Source of the DNA: Spongilla lacustris
Taxonomy: Eukaryota; Porifera; Demospongiae; Spongillida; Spongillidae
Direction: 5' to 3'
DNA length: 64,000 bases
NCBI GenBank assembly: GCA_949361645.1
Contig: OX442431.1
Location: 4,027,550 to 4,091,549, forward strand
The notes under the pieces were generated by a model. That model did no database searches and had not been told where the DNA came from. It saw only the letters and a list, made by a program, of their open reading frames with translations. Below, piece after piece: positions 36,401-47,544 of this stretch (its first letter is position 1; each line of letters begins with the position of its first letter). The position numbers and the translations under genes were made by a program.

Positions 36401-37771
36401 GCACTCCACAGATAATTGATAGGGTACTTACACCTCCAAGCCAGAATGATGTGGCCGTAGTCAAAAATACCATGTAGCGTAAAAACATCCAGTAATCAAC
36501 TTTAGGATCCTTGAATCCAAAGATAAGGCATATAAACTTGGTAGGAAAATTATTAGAAAAGACATACAATTTTGGCATTCTTAAAATAATCATCAACTCT
36601 CTTCTTGACAGTTTGATAAAACTTGCTGAAAACAAACAAAAAGATCATACAAGCAGTGATGATTATGTTAATTGCAGCTAGCTGATAATTAAATTTACAA
36701 AGTTAGAAAAAACACAGACAATTGCAACCAAGTATAACTGGTAGGCAGAGTGCAGGTGTCAAATATGCACTACATGTACTTAATGAGGTCAATATAAACA
36801 CCTAGAGGTAAGGAGTCTTATAATGAACTTTGCCATTTGCAGGCTATTTCAAGGCCTTCCAGCTTGTAATTATCATACTATATTCATAAGTGTTTGCTGG
36901 TCTTTAGACTATGGCTGGAATAAGTACTACTAAAAAAAGTGTATTTTACTGATAATGCCAACATATCATTTCATGTAAAAAGTTCACCTGGGATTTCATT
37001 TGTCATGCTAAATTAACTCTCTAAACCTACAGACCTATTATATATAAATATATTCCCAGAGATGTATTGTGAATATCTCAAATAAAACCCAATACCAAGA
37101 AATCTTCAAGAGAACACGCATACCAACAAAAAAAAAAAAAAAAGGTCTGCACCATCCTTTACTCACCTTGGGGGAGGAAATACGGGCAGCTCGTTGTTCA
37201 CTAAAGTCCCAACATAGAACTTCTCCAATACCCTGAATGACAACGGTATTGTTATAATACTAAAGCATTCTCTATACACATCACATGACCACGCATGCAG
37301 GCTCTGATGTTCCCCTTTTTGGACACGCAAGCACTGATCTGCATACGAATGCGGTATACGACTACATACAGGCATATAAATCAGGTACAGCTATCTATCG
37401 TCGTGATAATTATATAAAGCTCATGTTTCAGGACATTAAGCCATATACGTGCGCCTACTTGTATACTTCAGTGGAGTGGTATGACTCGAACAACTGAGTT
37501 ATGTCGCGTCCAGCACCAAGCATAATCTGGTCTACACCTCCAGGATGTCGACTCACAAATGAACTGATATCATACACCTACGGGGTGCATGTTATGAGTA
37601 TACAGCTAGGTGTGGATGCAGTGCCAATCTTTGTGTTACCTTTCCTCGAACTGCAACGTGAGCATTGTGACGGCCATTCAATTGGCTTAGCTCCTGCCAA
37701 GTGAATTTTCGCAATGGTTTGGTCTTCACACTTTCGTGGTCGACGCCGCCTGTCTTCTTGTCAACTTCCAT
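30448..37771 (-). CDS. Cytochrome b5-fusion front-end fatty acid desaturase
   Basis: Fourteen minus-strand exons in phase: 37771-37640, 37577-37459, 37232-37167, 36625-36568, 36509-36432, 36376-36279, 36222-36126, 36018-35950, 33256-33164, 33109-33055, 32997-32879, 32295-32215, 32166-32120 and 30715-30448; 459 residues, normal for the family. The N-terminal cytochrome b5 domain has the haem HPGG (FVSRHPGGVDQI). The three histidine boxes are HDASH, QHILGHH and QTTHH, the last with the Gln that marks front-end desaturases. Hydrophobic stretches lie where membrane segments are expected. Such enzymes add double bonds at carbon 4, 5 or 6 of long-chain acyl-CoA or phospholipid in the ER, taking electrons through the fused b5. 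QTTHH instead of QIEHH places it outside the FADS1/2 type. Regiospecificity cannot be read from sequence. Introns up to 2.7 kb show nothing else I recognise. Confidence 0.92.
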
Positions 37772-38178
37772 CACCTGATTGACCGTTTAATAATATACAA
37801 AGATATACGAGGCATCGGAACTCCGCCCGATTTGGTACATTTTATTGGCGCGTAACAATCACGTGACAAGCACTTAACAATCGCTTTTTTTTAAAAGCCT
37901 TCAACCTTTTTGTGTGGTTTTATGTGTGCTGTATGGACCTGAAAACTGCTCTTACTAATACGTACGTAACCAGTGATGGTGGGGAAGGCATAGAGCAGGC
38001 CATCACCAAGTTAAGTAGATGGAAGGGCAGAGGACGGACGACGTTCCAATTCATGCAATTAAGCGACTAACACGGGTGTGAAGAACGTGGTGCTCATGCA
38101 GTGTGGGGACCCTGTGGACCCCTGCAAGCTGCTCAACCACCTCTTTAAGGAGTAGCGGAGAAACGAAGGCAGAAATGG

Positions 38179-38307
<129 letters not shown>

Positions 38308-38733
38308 GTACTTAAAAACAGTGTTGCGTCAGCTAGGCTATTATCGATCCGGTCACGATCACGGCTAACCGCGTACCGGTGTCACAGGCACCCCAGGAAA
38401 TTTGGTATCCCCACGCATTTTTTCCTAGGAAAATCGGCACCCCCATGCAATAAGTCCTAGGAAAATAGGCATTCCTTCAGGGAAAAAGAAGAACCCCATA
38501 TTCCCGCGCATATTTTTTGGAAAATTTGCACCCCCATGTATTTTTCTAAATTGGCTTTACACGCATGCACGTATAAATGCTGGTCTATTGTTGTTTTCCT
38601 GGTAGCGAATATTCTGACAAAGATATTTTGCATGCATGTGAGTGATTTACCTCACATTGCCATGCAACTATATATATATATTGCCTATACTGTATGCATC
38701 TCGGAGATAGCACACCCCTCATGACTTGAGTGT

Positions 38734-39541
38734 TCAGCTAATAGAATAGATACAACACATAATATAAATAACTACGTAGCAGTAGGAGCAGTTCCACTCT
38801 TCTTTGGCATCAGGCAGTTTGCTTAACCCAATACACTTCATGTGGTACCACTTCCTACATGTTCCACACTGCACCATGTCATCAAATGTGTCTGGCATCA
38901 TACAAGTGCAATAAACACTGATTTCCAAAGACAGTGGCTTAATCATCCTGGGTTCACTGATTTCGATAGTTGGAAATGGGGTAAAGAATCTTGACGTGAA
39001 ACATTTAAGTAGGTGGCTTCTCTTCATTGCTTGATTAAATTTAGTCTCTGCAAGAGAGTGACCTAATACATTGTGCAATGCATAAGCTATAGCAAAAATA
39101 CCGCAGTCACTACTTCCACTCTGCTGCTGAACCTGAGTGACATTCACAACCAGCTTCCCTGCTGATTCTTCCTCACCTTTATTAATTTGAATCAGGGCCT
39201 TATAGATCTGACATAGCTGATGTGTAAGCGATGATGTCAGATGACTCCCTTTGAATTTGCTGTCATATACTGAAAGTACTTGACCAACACTGCTAGATGT
39301 CACCCAATGACTCCCAGAGACAAAATGGATCTGAATAGCATCATTTTGAACTGGAACGAACAATTTGAACAAGAAGTGTTGATTGCCACCCACCAATATG
39401 GGGGAATTGATATTGCAGTATTTCCTGAGCAAGTGACATATGCAAATCACTAAGCCATTCCTCACTTTCGAGAATTTTCCTCATGTCTTTGGTGAAGGTC
39501 ATTCTCAGCGTTCTCTGTTGAAGATAGATAGCACAAGACAC
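38734..39541 (-). pseudogene. Ulp1-like cysteine protease plus PHD finger, Ginger-like element
   Basis: The upstream frame reads EWLSDLHMSLAQEIL...FPHIGG, the entry of the protease-like domain; near 39370 a frameshift moves to the frame with IHFVSGSHWVTSS, LSVYDSKF and QQQSGSSDCGIFAIAYA. These give the catalytic set His (GSHW), Asp (VYDS), Gln and Cys (DCG) of the C48/Ulp1 SUMO-protease fold, all present. After a linker comes a PHD-type zinc finger: CTCMMPDTFDDMVQCGTC, WYHMKCIGL, WNCSYC. The pair is a known add-on of Ginger-type integrase transposons and of related gene families. Its role in transposition is not established. It is called a pseudogene because of the frameshift. Confidence 0.7.
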
Positions 39542-39594
39542 TTAATCATGCAACATAGTAATACAAATGCATGCTGCATATGAAAAATAAATTA

Positions 39595-40894
39595 TTAACA
39601 TGCAATACAATAACTGTACCTTACAACGGTGATGTGTTGTAGCATGAGCATGTGATGCTGTGCTTTCAGGCTTATCCCAAATGGCTTGATGAGATGCGTT
39701 TCTTCAGAATCTTTGCTAGAACTACTATTAACTGCAACAATACACTCATTTTTCATACACGACTTTTCATCTTCTCCTGAGCCTTCAATAACCTCTTGTT
39801 TACTAGCAGCAGCTTTAGCACATCCAGATTTAACTTCATTGCAGACATTTTGATCACCAACCACATCCTGTTTGGAATGATCATTCTCAGCCTCTACCTC
39901 AATAATTGGGTCACGATATAGCTTAAGACGAGCACAATGAATAGTTTGCTTCAGTATTTCTCCTGATTCCGTTTTCAACTTATATCTTCCTTTGCCAAGA
40001 TCCTCATGAATGTAAAAAGGACCTGTCCATGGATTTTCTAGTTTTCCTCCTTTTTGAGAATTATTTGTAGAATTTTCTTTCAATACTTTATCTCCAACTA
40101 TCAAGATTCTAGACAAGGTGTTATGTTTAACATCGTATTGCCTTTTCTGTCTAGCCTGTGCACAGGAAATATTCTTTGCTGCTTTAGTACGATATGACTC
40201 CTGTAATTCAACTAGAACATCAATATTCTCATAATGTTCTCTGCAAGTAGGAAATTGTTCTACTGGGGCAGCACTTGCTAATGATCTTTCCATCTTAACA
40301 TGAAGTGGGAGTTTAGCTTCCCGAAAGTACATGAAGAAGAAAGGTGTAAATCCCGTAGAAGCCTGGACAGATGTCCTATAAAAAGAGATAAGAATGATTG
40401 TGACAAAAAATGGGGTAGTGATGGGGTAGTGGAAGGGTATAGTGAAGGCTACCATAGTCAAAGGCCAAAGGGTCGTGAGTGGTACTATATCTTTAGAAGC
40501 CCGCCCTAATGGGGTAGTGGAAGGGTAGTAATGGGGTGTAACAAGAATTCCTAAACAGGATCTTATCAAGGTGTTGGTCCCAATCATCTTGTCTATTATT
40601 AACAACTTGGATCAGTGAGCCTTTCAGTGTTAATTTGTTCTGTTAGTCTGAGGGTGGTATGCACTTGTGACCCTATGTTCTACTCTCTCCAATAGTAGAT
40701 CACACACCTGTAGCAATATACAATTATGCAGCCTGGCTCTGATAAATCATCCCAAAAACTGTCATGATATGGTTGCACATTAAGAAACTATCTTATATAC
40801 AAAGTGTATGCACAATGTAGTCAATGTGACATCAAAGGGAGGGGGTATTTGTCCTCCACTCTCTAGCCTTATTGCTCTTTTTGCAATGATTCTA

Positions 40895-40960
<66 letters not shown>

Positions 40961-41345
40961 AAGTACTGATATGTGTACATTCTGACCGCAATATCTGGAC
41001 ATCCATGACACAGAAATAAATCAAACAGAAAGTCTGCAACATTGCCTGCTTCTTTAGTAGGTGAAGCTTTTGCTTCAGGCCATTTGGTGAAGTAGTCTGT
41101 TACTACTATTATGTACTTGTTTCAATGTTCTGTGCAAGGCAGTGGACCAACTATATCAATGCCAATCTATTACTGCTGCATCATCTTCGCTAGCATCTTG
41201 TCACGTCCAATATGATCTACGATGGCATCCTTCAAATATCTGTTTTCTTGCTGTCGCATCTTTAATAATGCGACACAAAGTCTCTGTATCTTTTTTCTTG
41301 CTTGTCAGTGCTCGAAATAATTGTCCGTCAATAACTCTATAGTAT
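39595..41345 (-). pseudogene. Gypsy-type integrase of the Ginger-like element, disrupted
   Basis: From right to left the minus strand shows a zinc-binding-like start (VIDGQLFRALTSKKKD, IIKDATARKQIFEGCH, 41345-41180), core strand GIDIVGPLP then DYFTKWPEA (41165-41060), the region VTSAYHPQTN before the catalytic Glu (about 40670), ASTGFTPFF (about 40360) and the GPY/F module NPWTGPFYIHEDLGKGRYKL (about 40030-39975). A (CA)n run at 40896-40959 and an insertion with iterated GGGGTAGTGGAAGGGTA at 40383-40545 break the frame, and stops occur between segments. The second catalytic Asp cannot be found, so the enzyme is dead. Confidence 0.7.
40896..40959 (-). repeat. (AC)32 microsatellite inside the integrase
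   Basis: Uninterrupted AC dinucleotides, 64 bases, between the first core strand and the remainder of the Ginger-like integrase. It either arose in or replaced coding sequence and disrupts the frame. Confidence 0.97.
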
Positions 41346-41869
41346 TTCACCCTTTTTCGGATGATTCATTTGTCTTGTTTGGTAGCGCCATGTGGATACT
41401 TTTGGTGCAGTAGATAGTGGAGAGTTACATCGTACAGATTTTCATCTCGTTCAGCCTCTTCCTCCATAGTGAACTTGACGATACTTTTTTTACTCATGAG
41501 GATACCATAAATCCTGGGGGGTGCTGTTTATTAGATGTAATTATTGTAGGAAATTTTGAGTGGGGATGCCAAAATTCCTAGGTTATTTGAAGGCGGATGC
41601 CAATTATTGGGGGTGCAGAATTTTTTATGACACTGGATCGTCCCTGTCACCTTCACGGACGGTATCTGACCGTATACAACCCATCGACGGTTACTGGGAA
41701 AAATTGAAGTGGTTATGGACGAACCGTAGTAGTACACACTGTATACATGTGTTGTAATGACATGAACACGTTTAGTATAGTTATGCATTGATACATCGCA
41801 GAAAGATAACCCTTTCAACCCATCCCCCATCCATACGCGTTCCACAATAAGTTTTAGTAGAGAGAGTAC

Positions 41870-43320
41870 CCTCTCAGATGCAGATGTTGAGAGCCTAGAT
41901 CTGCTGTACCAAGCGTGGTACACGGATGATGGTGTCTTGGCAGGTAAGAGGTCAGCAGTGCTTTATGCAGTGTCTCCGATCAAGGAGCTTGGCCCGTCAC
42001 TTGGCTTACTGGTGAACATTGGGAAATGTGAGCTCTTCTGTAAGAGTGATGTGAGCATGTTCCCTGTGGCCCTTAAGGTTTCTACACTGCCACACTTTGA
42101 AGTTCTAGGGGCTCCCATTGGGGACTACATATATTGTACTAGCTTTGTTTCTTCTAAGCAATCAGAGGCATTGAAACTCCTTACCAAGCTAGAGGACGTT
42201 GCTATTAAAGACCCCCCAGGTTGCCTTGTAGCTTTTCCAAGCTTGTCCATTTGGCAAGAACTACTCCAACGACACTTATCTTCGAGGCCATGCAGCAGTT
42301 TGACACGTTAAGCGATGTCTCTCATCATTTATATACCAAATGCATTATGGATTCAGCATGGCATCAGGCGCAAATCAGTTTATCCAGAGGTGGTCTGGGT
42401 CTTCAGTCTCTTTCAAAGCATTCTTGTGCAGCATTCATTGCCTCTTTCTGTTCCTCTGGGTTTGCTGCATCGGACAATTCTCATCTTATTTAAGCAGTTG
42501 CCCGTTTTAATGTGCTGGTCCCTCCAAGTGATGCTATTACAGTGACATCTCTGGTAGCTTTTCCACCAAGACAGAGATCTTTGTCCACAAAGCTGGACCT
42601 CTTTGATTTCCAGCTTCTTCTTGACCAATCTTCGCTGGCTAATACAGCACATTTGTTTCAGTGTCTGCACCCCATGCTGCTGCATGGCTTTCTGTCATCC
42701 CTTCTGTTGGCTTGGGTTTGCACTTGGATCCTGATGAGTGTTGGACTGCTCTGAAATGGTGGCTAGGTATAGAGACTGCTCATGGCTCCAATTGTGCTCT
42801 CTGCCCTGATAGCGCCCTTGACTCTCTTGGCCATCATGTGGCGACCTGCAAATGTGCATGGTGGTAATGCTGTTCTAAGGCTTAACAAGCTAAGGGACAT
42901 TCTGGTTGAGTCATTCCACCAGGCCCACATTCATGTTCAAGTTGAAGCTGGTTCTGATCTCAGCCAGGATCGTTCTCACTCCCGGCCAGCAGACATTCTA
43001 GTTTTTGACTGGGATCACAGTAGGCCTGCAGCTCTGGACCTGACTGTCGTTTCACTGCTCAATGAGCTCAGGCTGCTGAGGTGAGGAAGCACACAGCCAA
43101 TGGTCAGAGGTGTACCGATTTGGGATGGTCCTGCATACCTCTTGTTGTGGAATCATATGATGATGGGGCAGAGAAGCCCAGATGTGTTTCACACTTCTTG
43201 CCACACGATTGGCTGCTCACACTTCAAGCAGCAAGTCAAATATGATTTTCGAACTGTACAGCAGATGAACCTGGCTCTGACTTGTAGCTTGTTATAAAAA
43301 GCTTGCATGCTGTAGCGAAA
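41870..43320 (+). mobile_element. Non-LTR retroelement fragment, copy B
   Basis: The open stretch 41937-42311 and its 5' neighbour read LLYQAWYTDDGVLAG, with the reverse transcriptase catalytic DD, followed by a thumb-like region (LGLLVNIGKCELF, LGAPIG). Past 42276 the sequence is the same as copy A at 8025-9065: SLSRGGLGLQSL, then WWLGIETAHG, CALCPD...H...TCKC, LNKLRDILVESF, SRPADILVFDWD and AALDLTVVS. Stops and shifts split it into pieces. The order RT, then a zinc-finger-like C-terminus, fits a LINE-type pol. Left limit uncertain. Confidence 0.7.
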
Positions 43321-43549
43321 TAATATAATTGGATTAATTAATATACTATCTATACCGATAACTGAGTATTTTTTAGTATTATTAATATTTTTAAGTGTGA
43401 TAGCTTAGCGGCTGCTGAAAGAAATGTATGTCAAACTCAAAGAAGCAAAAGAGATATATATATATAGTGTTGGAGGACACTGATTAATTGGCATGTGAAC
43501 AATGCGATGGAGTGGTGGAGTGACCAGGAAGTGAACATGTTGCTTTGAT

Positions 43550-44010
43550 GGCTCAAAAGTACCTGGCCATTCCTGCCTCAAGTGCACCATCAATGGCACT
43601 AATGACCTTGTGAAGGACAAGAGCAAAAATTAGAGGACCCAATGGGTCACCCTGTTGGACTCCAGATTCAGAACTTAAGGGGTACCATAAAAAAGGATGA
43701 ACTCCATAGCACCAGAAAACCCATGGAAGAAGATCAGCATCAAGGAATGCTTGTCTGGATACTAGATTAAAAGCATTCTTTAAGTCCACCTTCAGCACTC
43801 CAAAATCCTAATCCCCCCCAGTGTTGATCAACACTATTTCTGATACCATGGACAACTTTCTCTGATCCTCTTTCTAACTCCATTGTTTTGGTTCTGTGAG
43901 GAAGAGAATATCCACCATGTGAAATGTACTCCAAGTACTTACGAAATTCAGGAATGTCATTGATTGATGGTTGAAGGATTGCTGCAGAATGTGTTTTGAC
44001 CATCAATGTG
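43550..44010 (-). mobile_element. Non-LTR reverse transcriptase fragment, opposite orientation
   Basis: The minus strand reads MLKVDLKNAFNLVSRQAFL and GVQQGDPLGPLIF (43800-43640), conserved blocks of a LINE reverse transcriptase palm. Further upstream LEYISHGGYSLPHRT and GGLGFWSAEGG can be read with a frame break. It covers a more N-terminal part of reverse transcriptase than copy B and lies inverted relative to it. 43321-43549 and 44011-44576 hold no feature I can name. Confidence 0.7.
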
Positions 44011-44576
44011 TATGCTTATGCTCCTCAGCGGTGAAGTGTGGCACAAAATGCTTGGTAATATATCCACTGAGCGTTCCTAGTGTGGCATGCCCTTGTGATG
44101 CAGCGTCCTTGGAGTCAATTGAAGCTGTCTGCTTATTGTAACACAAGTTATGCATGGATGAGCCGTATATATGAAATTGAAGACAAGATACATGTTATGA
44201 ACATCAATCAGATGCCTTTTCATCCTCGTAGTTGACCCATCACTACAGGGAATCCATACAGTTTCACCTCACTTTTGACATACAGCACACAAAGCCCATT
44301 TGTCACAGTTAGCGCGAGGTGAGAGTTTAAAGTGCTGCCACAACCACATGTTCAAAAACTTAGGACCAGAAGGATGGAATGTACCGTTAACGGCAGAAGC
44401 GCAACGTTTCATTTCACTAGTGGGACACTTTTTCATTTTCTTGGAGGCAGGCACTCCCACACTGGCTGAGATGTCTTCAGAAGTTGATTGGGCTATTCCA
44501 TTATTTAACCGTACACCCCTATGGATGAGGGTATGTTTGCAATCTATGGCAAGGGGGGACCAGGTGTAGCGCTATA

Positions 44577-44915
44577 GATGGTCCTAGGGGGACCGTGTGC
44601 AGTGCTTTAGATGGTCCGGGGGGACCATCGGTAGTGCTTTAGATGGTCCGGGGGGACCTGCTTTAGATGGTCTGGGGGGACCATCGGTAGTGCCGCAGAT
44701 GGTCCGGGGGGACCATCGGTAGTGCCGCAGATGGTCTGAGGGGACCATCGGTAGTGCCACAGATGGTCCGGGGGGACCATCGGTAGTGCCACAGATTGTC
44801 CGGGGGGACCATCGGTAGTGCCGCAGATGGTCCGGGGGGACCATCGGTAGTGCCGCAGATGGTCCAGTGGGACCATCGGTAGTGCCGCAGATGGTCCGGG
44901 GGGACCAACGATAGC
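44577..44915. repeat. 32-base minisatellite, about ten copies
   Basis: Unit of 32 bases built on GATGGTCCGGGGGGACCATC then GGTAGTGCC(G/A)CA; registered starts at 44698 and 44730. Each unit contains the palindromic pair GGTCC...GGACC around G4-G6. Left-hand units are shorter or irregular. It lies upstream of the gypsy integrase fragment. Confidence 0.9.
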
Positions 44916-44949
44916 ATGTTCCGTTGATACGACTATTGATTGTAAACTA

Positions 44950-46515
44950 GCCATTCCAAAATGTAGCAATGGACATTGTGGGGCCCCTGCCAGAAATGGC
45001 TCGGGAAATAAGTATGCAACACGGTACCCGGAAGCGGTGCCCATGAAGTCAGTGGATGCAGAGAGTGTGGCAGAAGAAATGGTTGCTAGGGTTGGTCTAC
45101 CAGAGGAAATTTTGACAGATCAAGGGTCAAATTTCACTTGCCAATGGCTTGCAGAAATGTATAGGTTGCTATATGTCCATTCCACTAGGACAAGCCCATA
45201 CCACCACCCGCAAACCGACTGAGTCATTGAACGATTCAATTCAACCAGACTCTGAAGTCAATACTTCAGAAGGTGGTGATCCAGGAGGGACAAAATGATT
45301 CCTTATGTGCTCTTCTTTGCCTATCGAGAGGACCCACAGAGTTCTACAGGTTTTTCTCCGTTTGAACTGCTCTATGGCAGAGAGGTACGGGGACCTCTGG
45401 ACGTCATAAAGGAGACATGGGTCACTAAGAGTAACAGCAACGACAGTGTCATATCACACATTCTGGCCATGAGAGACAAGATAGATCTTATGACCAAGGT
45501 GGTGCATGACAGCCTGGAGGAGGCACAGATGAAACACAAAAATTGGTATGACCGAAATGCACGTGACCAAACCTTGCAGGAGGGAGACATGGTTCTGGTG
45601 CTGTTGCCAACGTCTTCCCACAAGTTGTCAGCTCGATGGCAAGGGCCCTATAAGGTGGAAAGGAGGGTCGGGAAGGTGAACTACTTGATCGTCGCAAGCA
45701 AATGAGGGTGTTCCACATCAATAAAAATTCAATATGTTCCTCTCTAGCAGCTCCCCTGGTCCATCAGTTACAGCATGCTAGACAGAAGAGCAGGACAGGG
45801 ATGCGGATGAACAGGACGATATACCAGTTTGGAACGAAGTAGAAGAGGACGCTGATGCTGCAGAAGTTCAGATGGGTGAACAGCTGACTGAGCTGAGCAA
45901 AGTCCAAAGGCAAGAGTTACGTGATCTTCTCAATGAGTTTCGTCCCCTTTTTAGCAACAAGTCGGGAAGAACTGGGCTGGTTGAGCACTGTATAGAAACG
46001 CCCCATCAGGTTATACCACTGTATCAGATTCCACAGGCCTATCAGGAAACCGTTAAGCAGTAGATCCAGGAAATGCTACAAGCAGGGATAATCGAGCGTC
46101 CAACAGTGAGTGGGGAGCTCCGTTGGTCCTCGTAAAGAAGAAAGATGGATCTCTGCGTCTGTGCGTTGACTACGGGAGGCTGAACAGCGTGTCGGAATCA
46201 GATACCTACCCGATGCCTCGTATCGACAACCTGATTGACTTTCTGGGAACAGCCAATTACATCTCCACTCTCGATCTAACCCGTGGATATTGGCAGGTGC
46301 CGCTCGCCGAAGATGCCCGTCACAAAACGGCCTTCGTGACGCCGTCTGGTTTATACCATTTCAATGTCATGCGACTCGTGCCTTTTGGACTAAAGGGAGC
46401 TCCAGCCAGTTTGATGGATAACGCCATTCATTCAAGCATGAGTGCTGCTGCATACATCGATGTGATTATCTTTAGTACTAGTACCTCGTGGGAGGGCCTT
46501 AGGGAGGCGGAGTAA
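44950..46515 (+). mobile_element. Ty3/gypsy pol fragment with integrase upstream of reverse transcriptase
   Basis: First comes integrase: MDIVGPLPEMARGNKYA at 44968, with a deletion that runs on to TRYPEAVPM, then LTDQGSNFTC and SPYHHPQTD (catalytic residues), STGFSPFELLYGREV, and a GPYKVERRVGKV module near 45650. After an altered VFHIN-type junction a reverse transcriptase follows: SGRTGLVEHCIET (about 45970), VLVKKKDGSLRLCVDYGRLN, DTYPMPRIDNL, TLDLTRGYWQVPL and FNVMRLVPFGLKGAPAS. The YxDD box reads YIDV, sequence around it is deleted, and an early stop falls at 46513. INT before RT is the pol order described for Gmr1-like elements. No LTRs were found by eye. Confidence 0.75.
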
Positions 46516-46615
46516 TATTGTATACCATTATCTATGATGTCACTGTCGCATGTACGAACGATGTATAATTGTATCAAACCCACCAAGGTTAATTTTTGTA
46601 AATCGCCCTATATGG

Positions 46616-46677
46616 ATTAGTCTGGGGACGTCCGGACCCGACTGATGGTTACCCATCAGTCGGGTCCCCAGACTAAT
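46616..46677. repeat. Short perfect-ended hairpin
   Basis: ATTAGTCTGGGGA at 46616 is mirrored by TCCCCAGACTAAT ending at 46677, and CCCGACTGATGG by CCATCAGTCGGG, with only TTA at the turn. The left arm carries 8 extra bases. It looks like the collapsed ends of a small inverted-repeat element. Confidence 0.7.
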
Positions 46678-47544
46678 ATCGACTGGGGTTTGAGGCCTGG
46701 GGGAGAGGGGAGGGTGGACCCCTCGCTGGATCCGCCCTTGTGTGGCACTGACAGTACTAGTACTGGCAGGCTTAGTAATTTTGCGAAACGAGCCTGTAAC
46801 GCGGATGTGACGTCACGCCATACATTTAGATAGGTGTTTCCAATCCCTATGGCTGTTTGTACGTGACTTTATACAACGCAACGCGGATGGTTTGCCCGTA
46901 TTCGTAGATTACGGAGTTGTTTCCTATCCAGGTAATTTCATATCCAGGGTATAACCAATTTAAAGCATCGATCGAGTAGATCTAAAGGATCAATGTTTAG
47001 ACCCTCAATTAGGTAATCACCGTATGACTTATAAATCACTGATGGATGGTCATATTTTATTTCATAGTATCGTCAGAGATAATATCTAGCCGCCAGTGTG
47101 AAAACATTAAATCTATGAATTATTTCAAATAGACCTTTTACTGCTGACGTCACGTGTGAATTAGGAGGGCGAACTTTTTAAATGGTATAACTTCACCATA
47201 ATAGCTCCTACTGTCCTACATGCTTTTCCTGTTAAGAAGTAAATTATCACAAGTTTAAGTTTCATTTTTTTGTAAGGGATTTAACAAATTTTGGGGGGTC
47301 AACTTTCGGCAACTTAACTGGCGAAAGTGCCAGGAATATATATAGTTAGGCATCCTGTACTTGCTGTGTTTTTTACAGTGCCGTTTCTACAATTAACTAT
47401 GTTTTGTGAATAATTTATGACGTAAGCGGTAAAATGTTCACTGGCATGGCACGGCTGGCATGATTAAATATGAATATCGTAACTCAATTCATTGCCGTTA
47501 CGTGACGCGTGCAAACCCAAATTGAGGCAGGGCTGAGAAGGAGG
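46678..47544. other. Upstream region of the PH-domain gene
   Basis: No gene recognised. It holds a CACGTG at 47151-47156 next to TGACGTCA (47146), a CRE-like palindrome, and these may be promoter elements of the gene starting at 47545. Function is inferred. Confidence 0.35.

Larger units (their letters stand above)
38380..41632 (-). mobile_element. Ginger-like DNA transposon (integrase + Ulp1 protease + PHD)
   Basis: The 3.25 kb unit starts TGTCA at 38380 and ends TGACA at 41632, so both termini read TGTCA inward, fitting the TGTNR ends reported for Ginger elements. Flanks are CCGG (38376-38379) and CTGG (41633-41636), a likely 4-base target duplication with one C to T change. Subterminal regions carry mirrored copies of CACCCC and GG(T/C)ATCCCCAC-type blocks next to CCTAGGAA motifs (38385-38548 and 41510-41625). 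Between them the minus strand encodes a Ty3/gypsy-type integrase followed by an Ulp1-like protease and PHD finger, and no reverse transcriptase is found. Stops, a microsatellite and an insertion make this copy inactive. Confidence 0.65.

Noticed and set aside
44584..45044. Minus-strand frames with a GTTDGPPG-type repeat
   Set aside because: They are the 32-base minisatellite read in three frames; no start context, no conserved ends.
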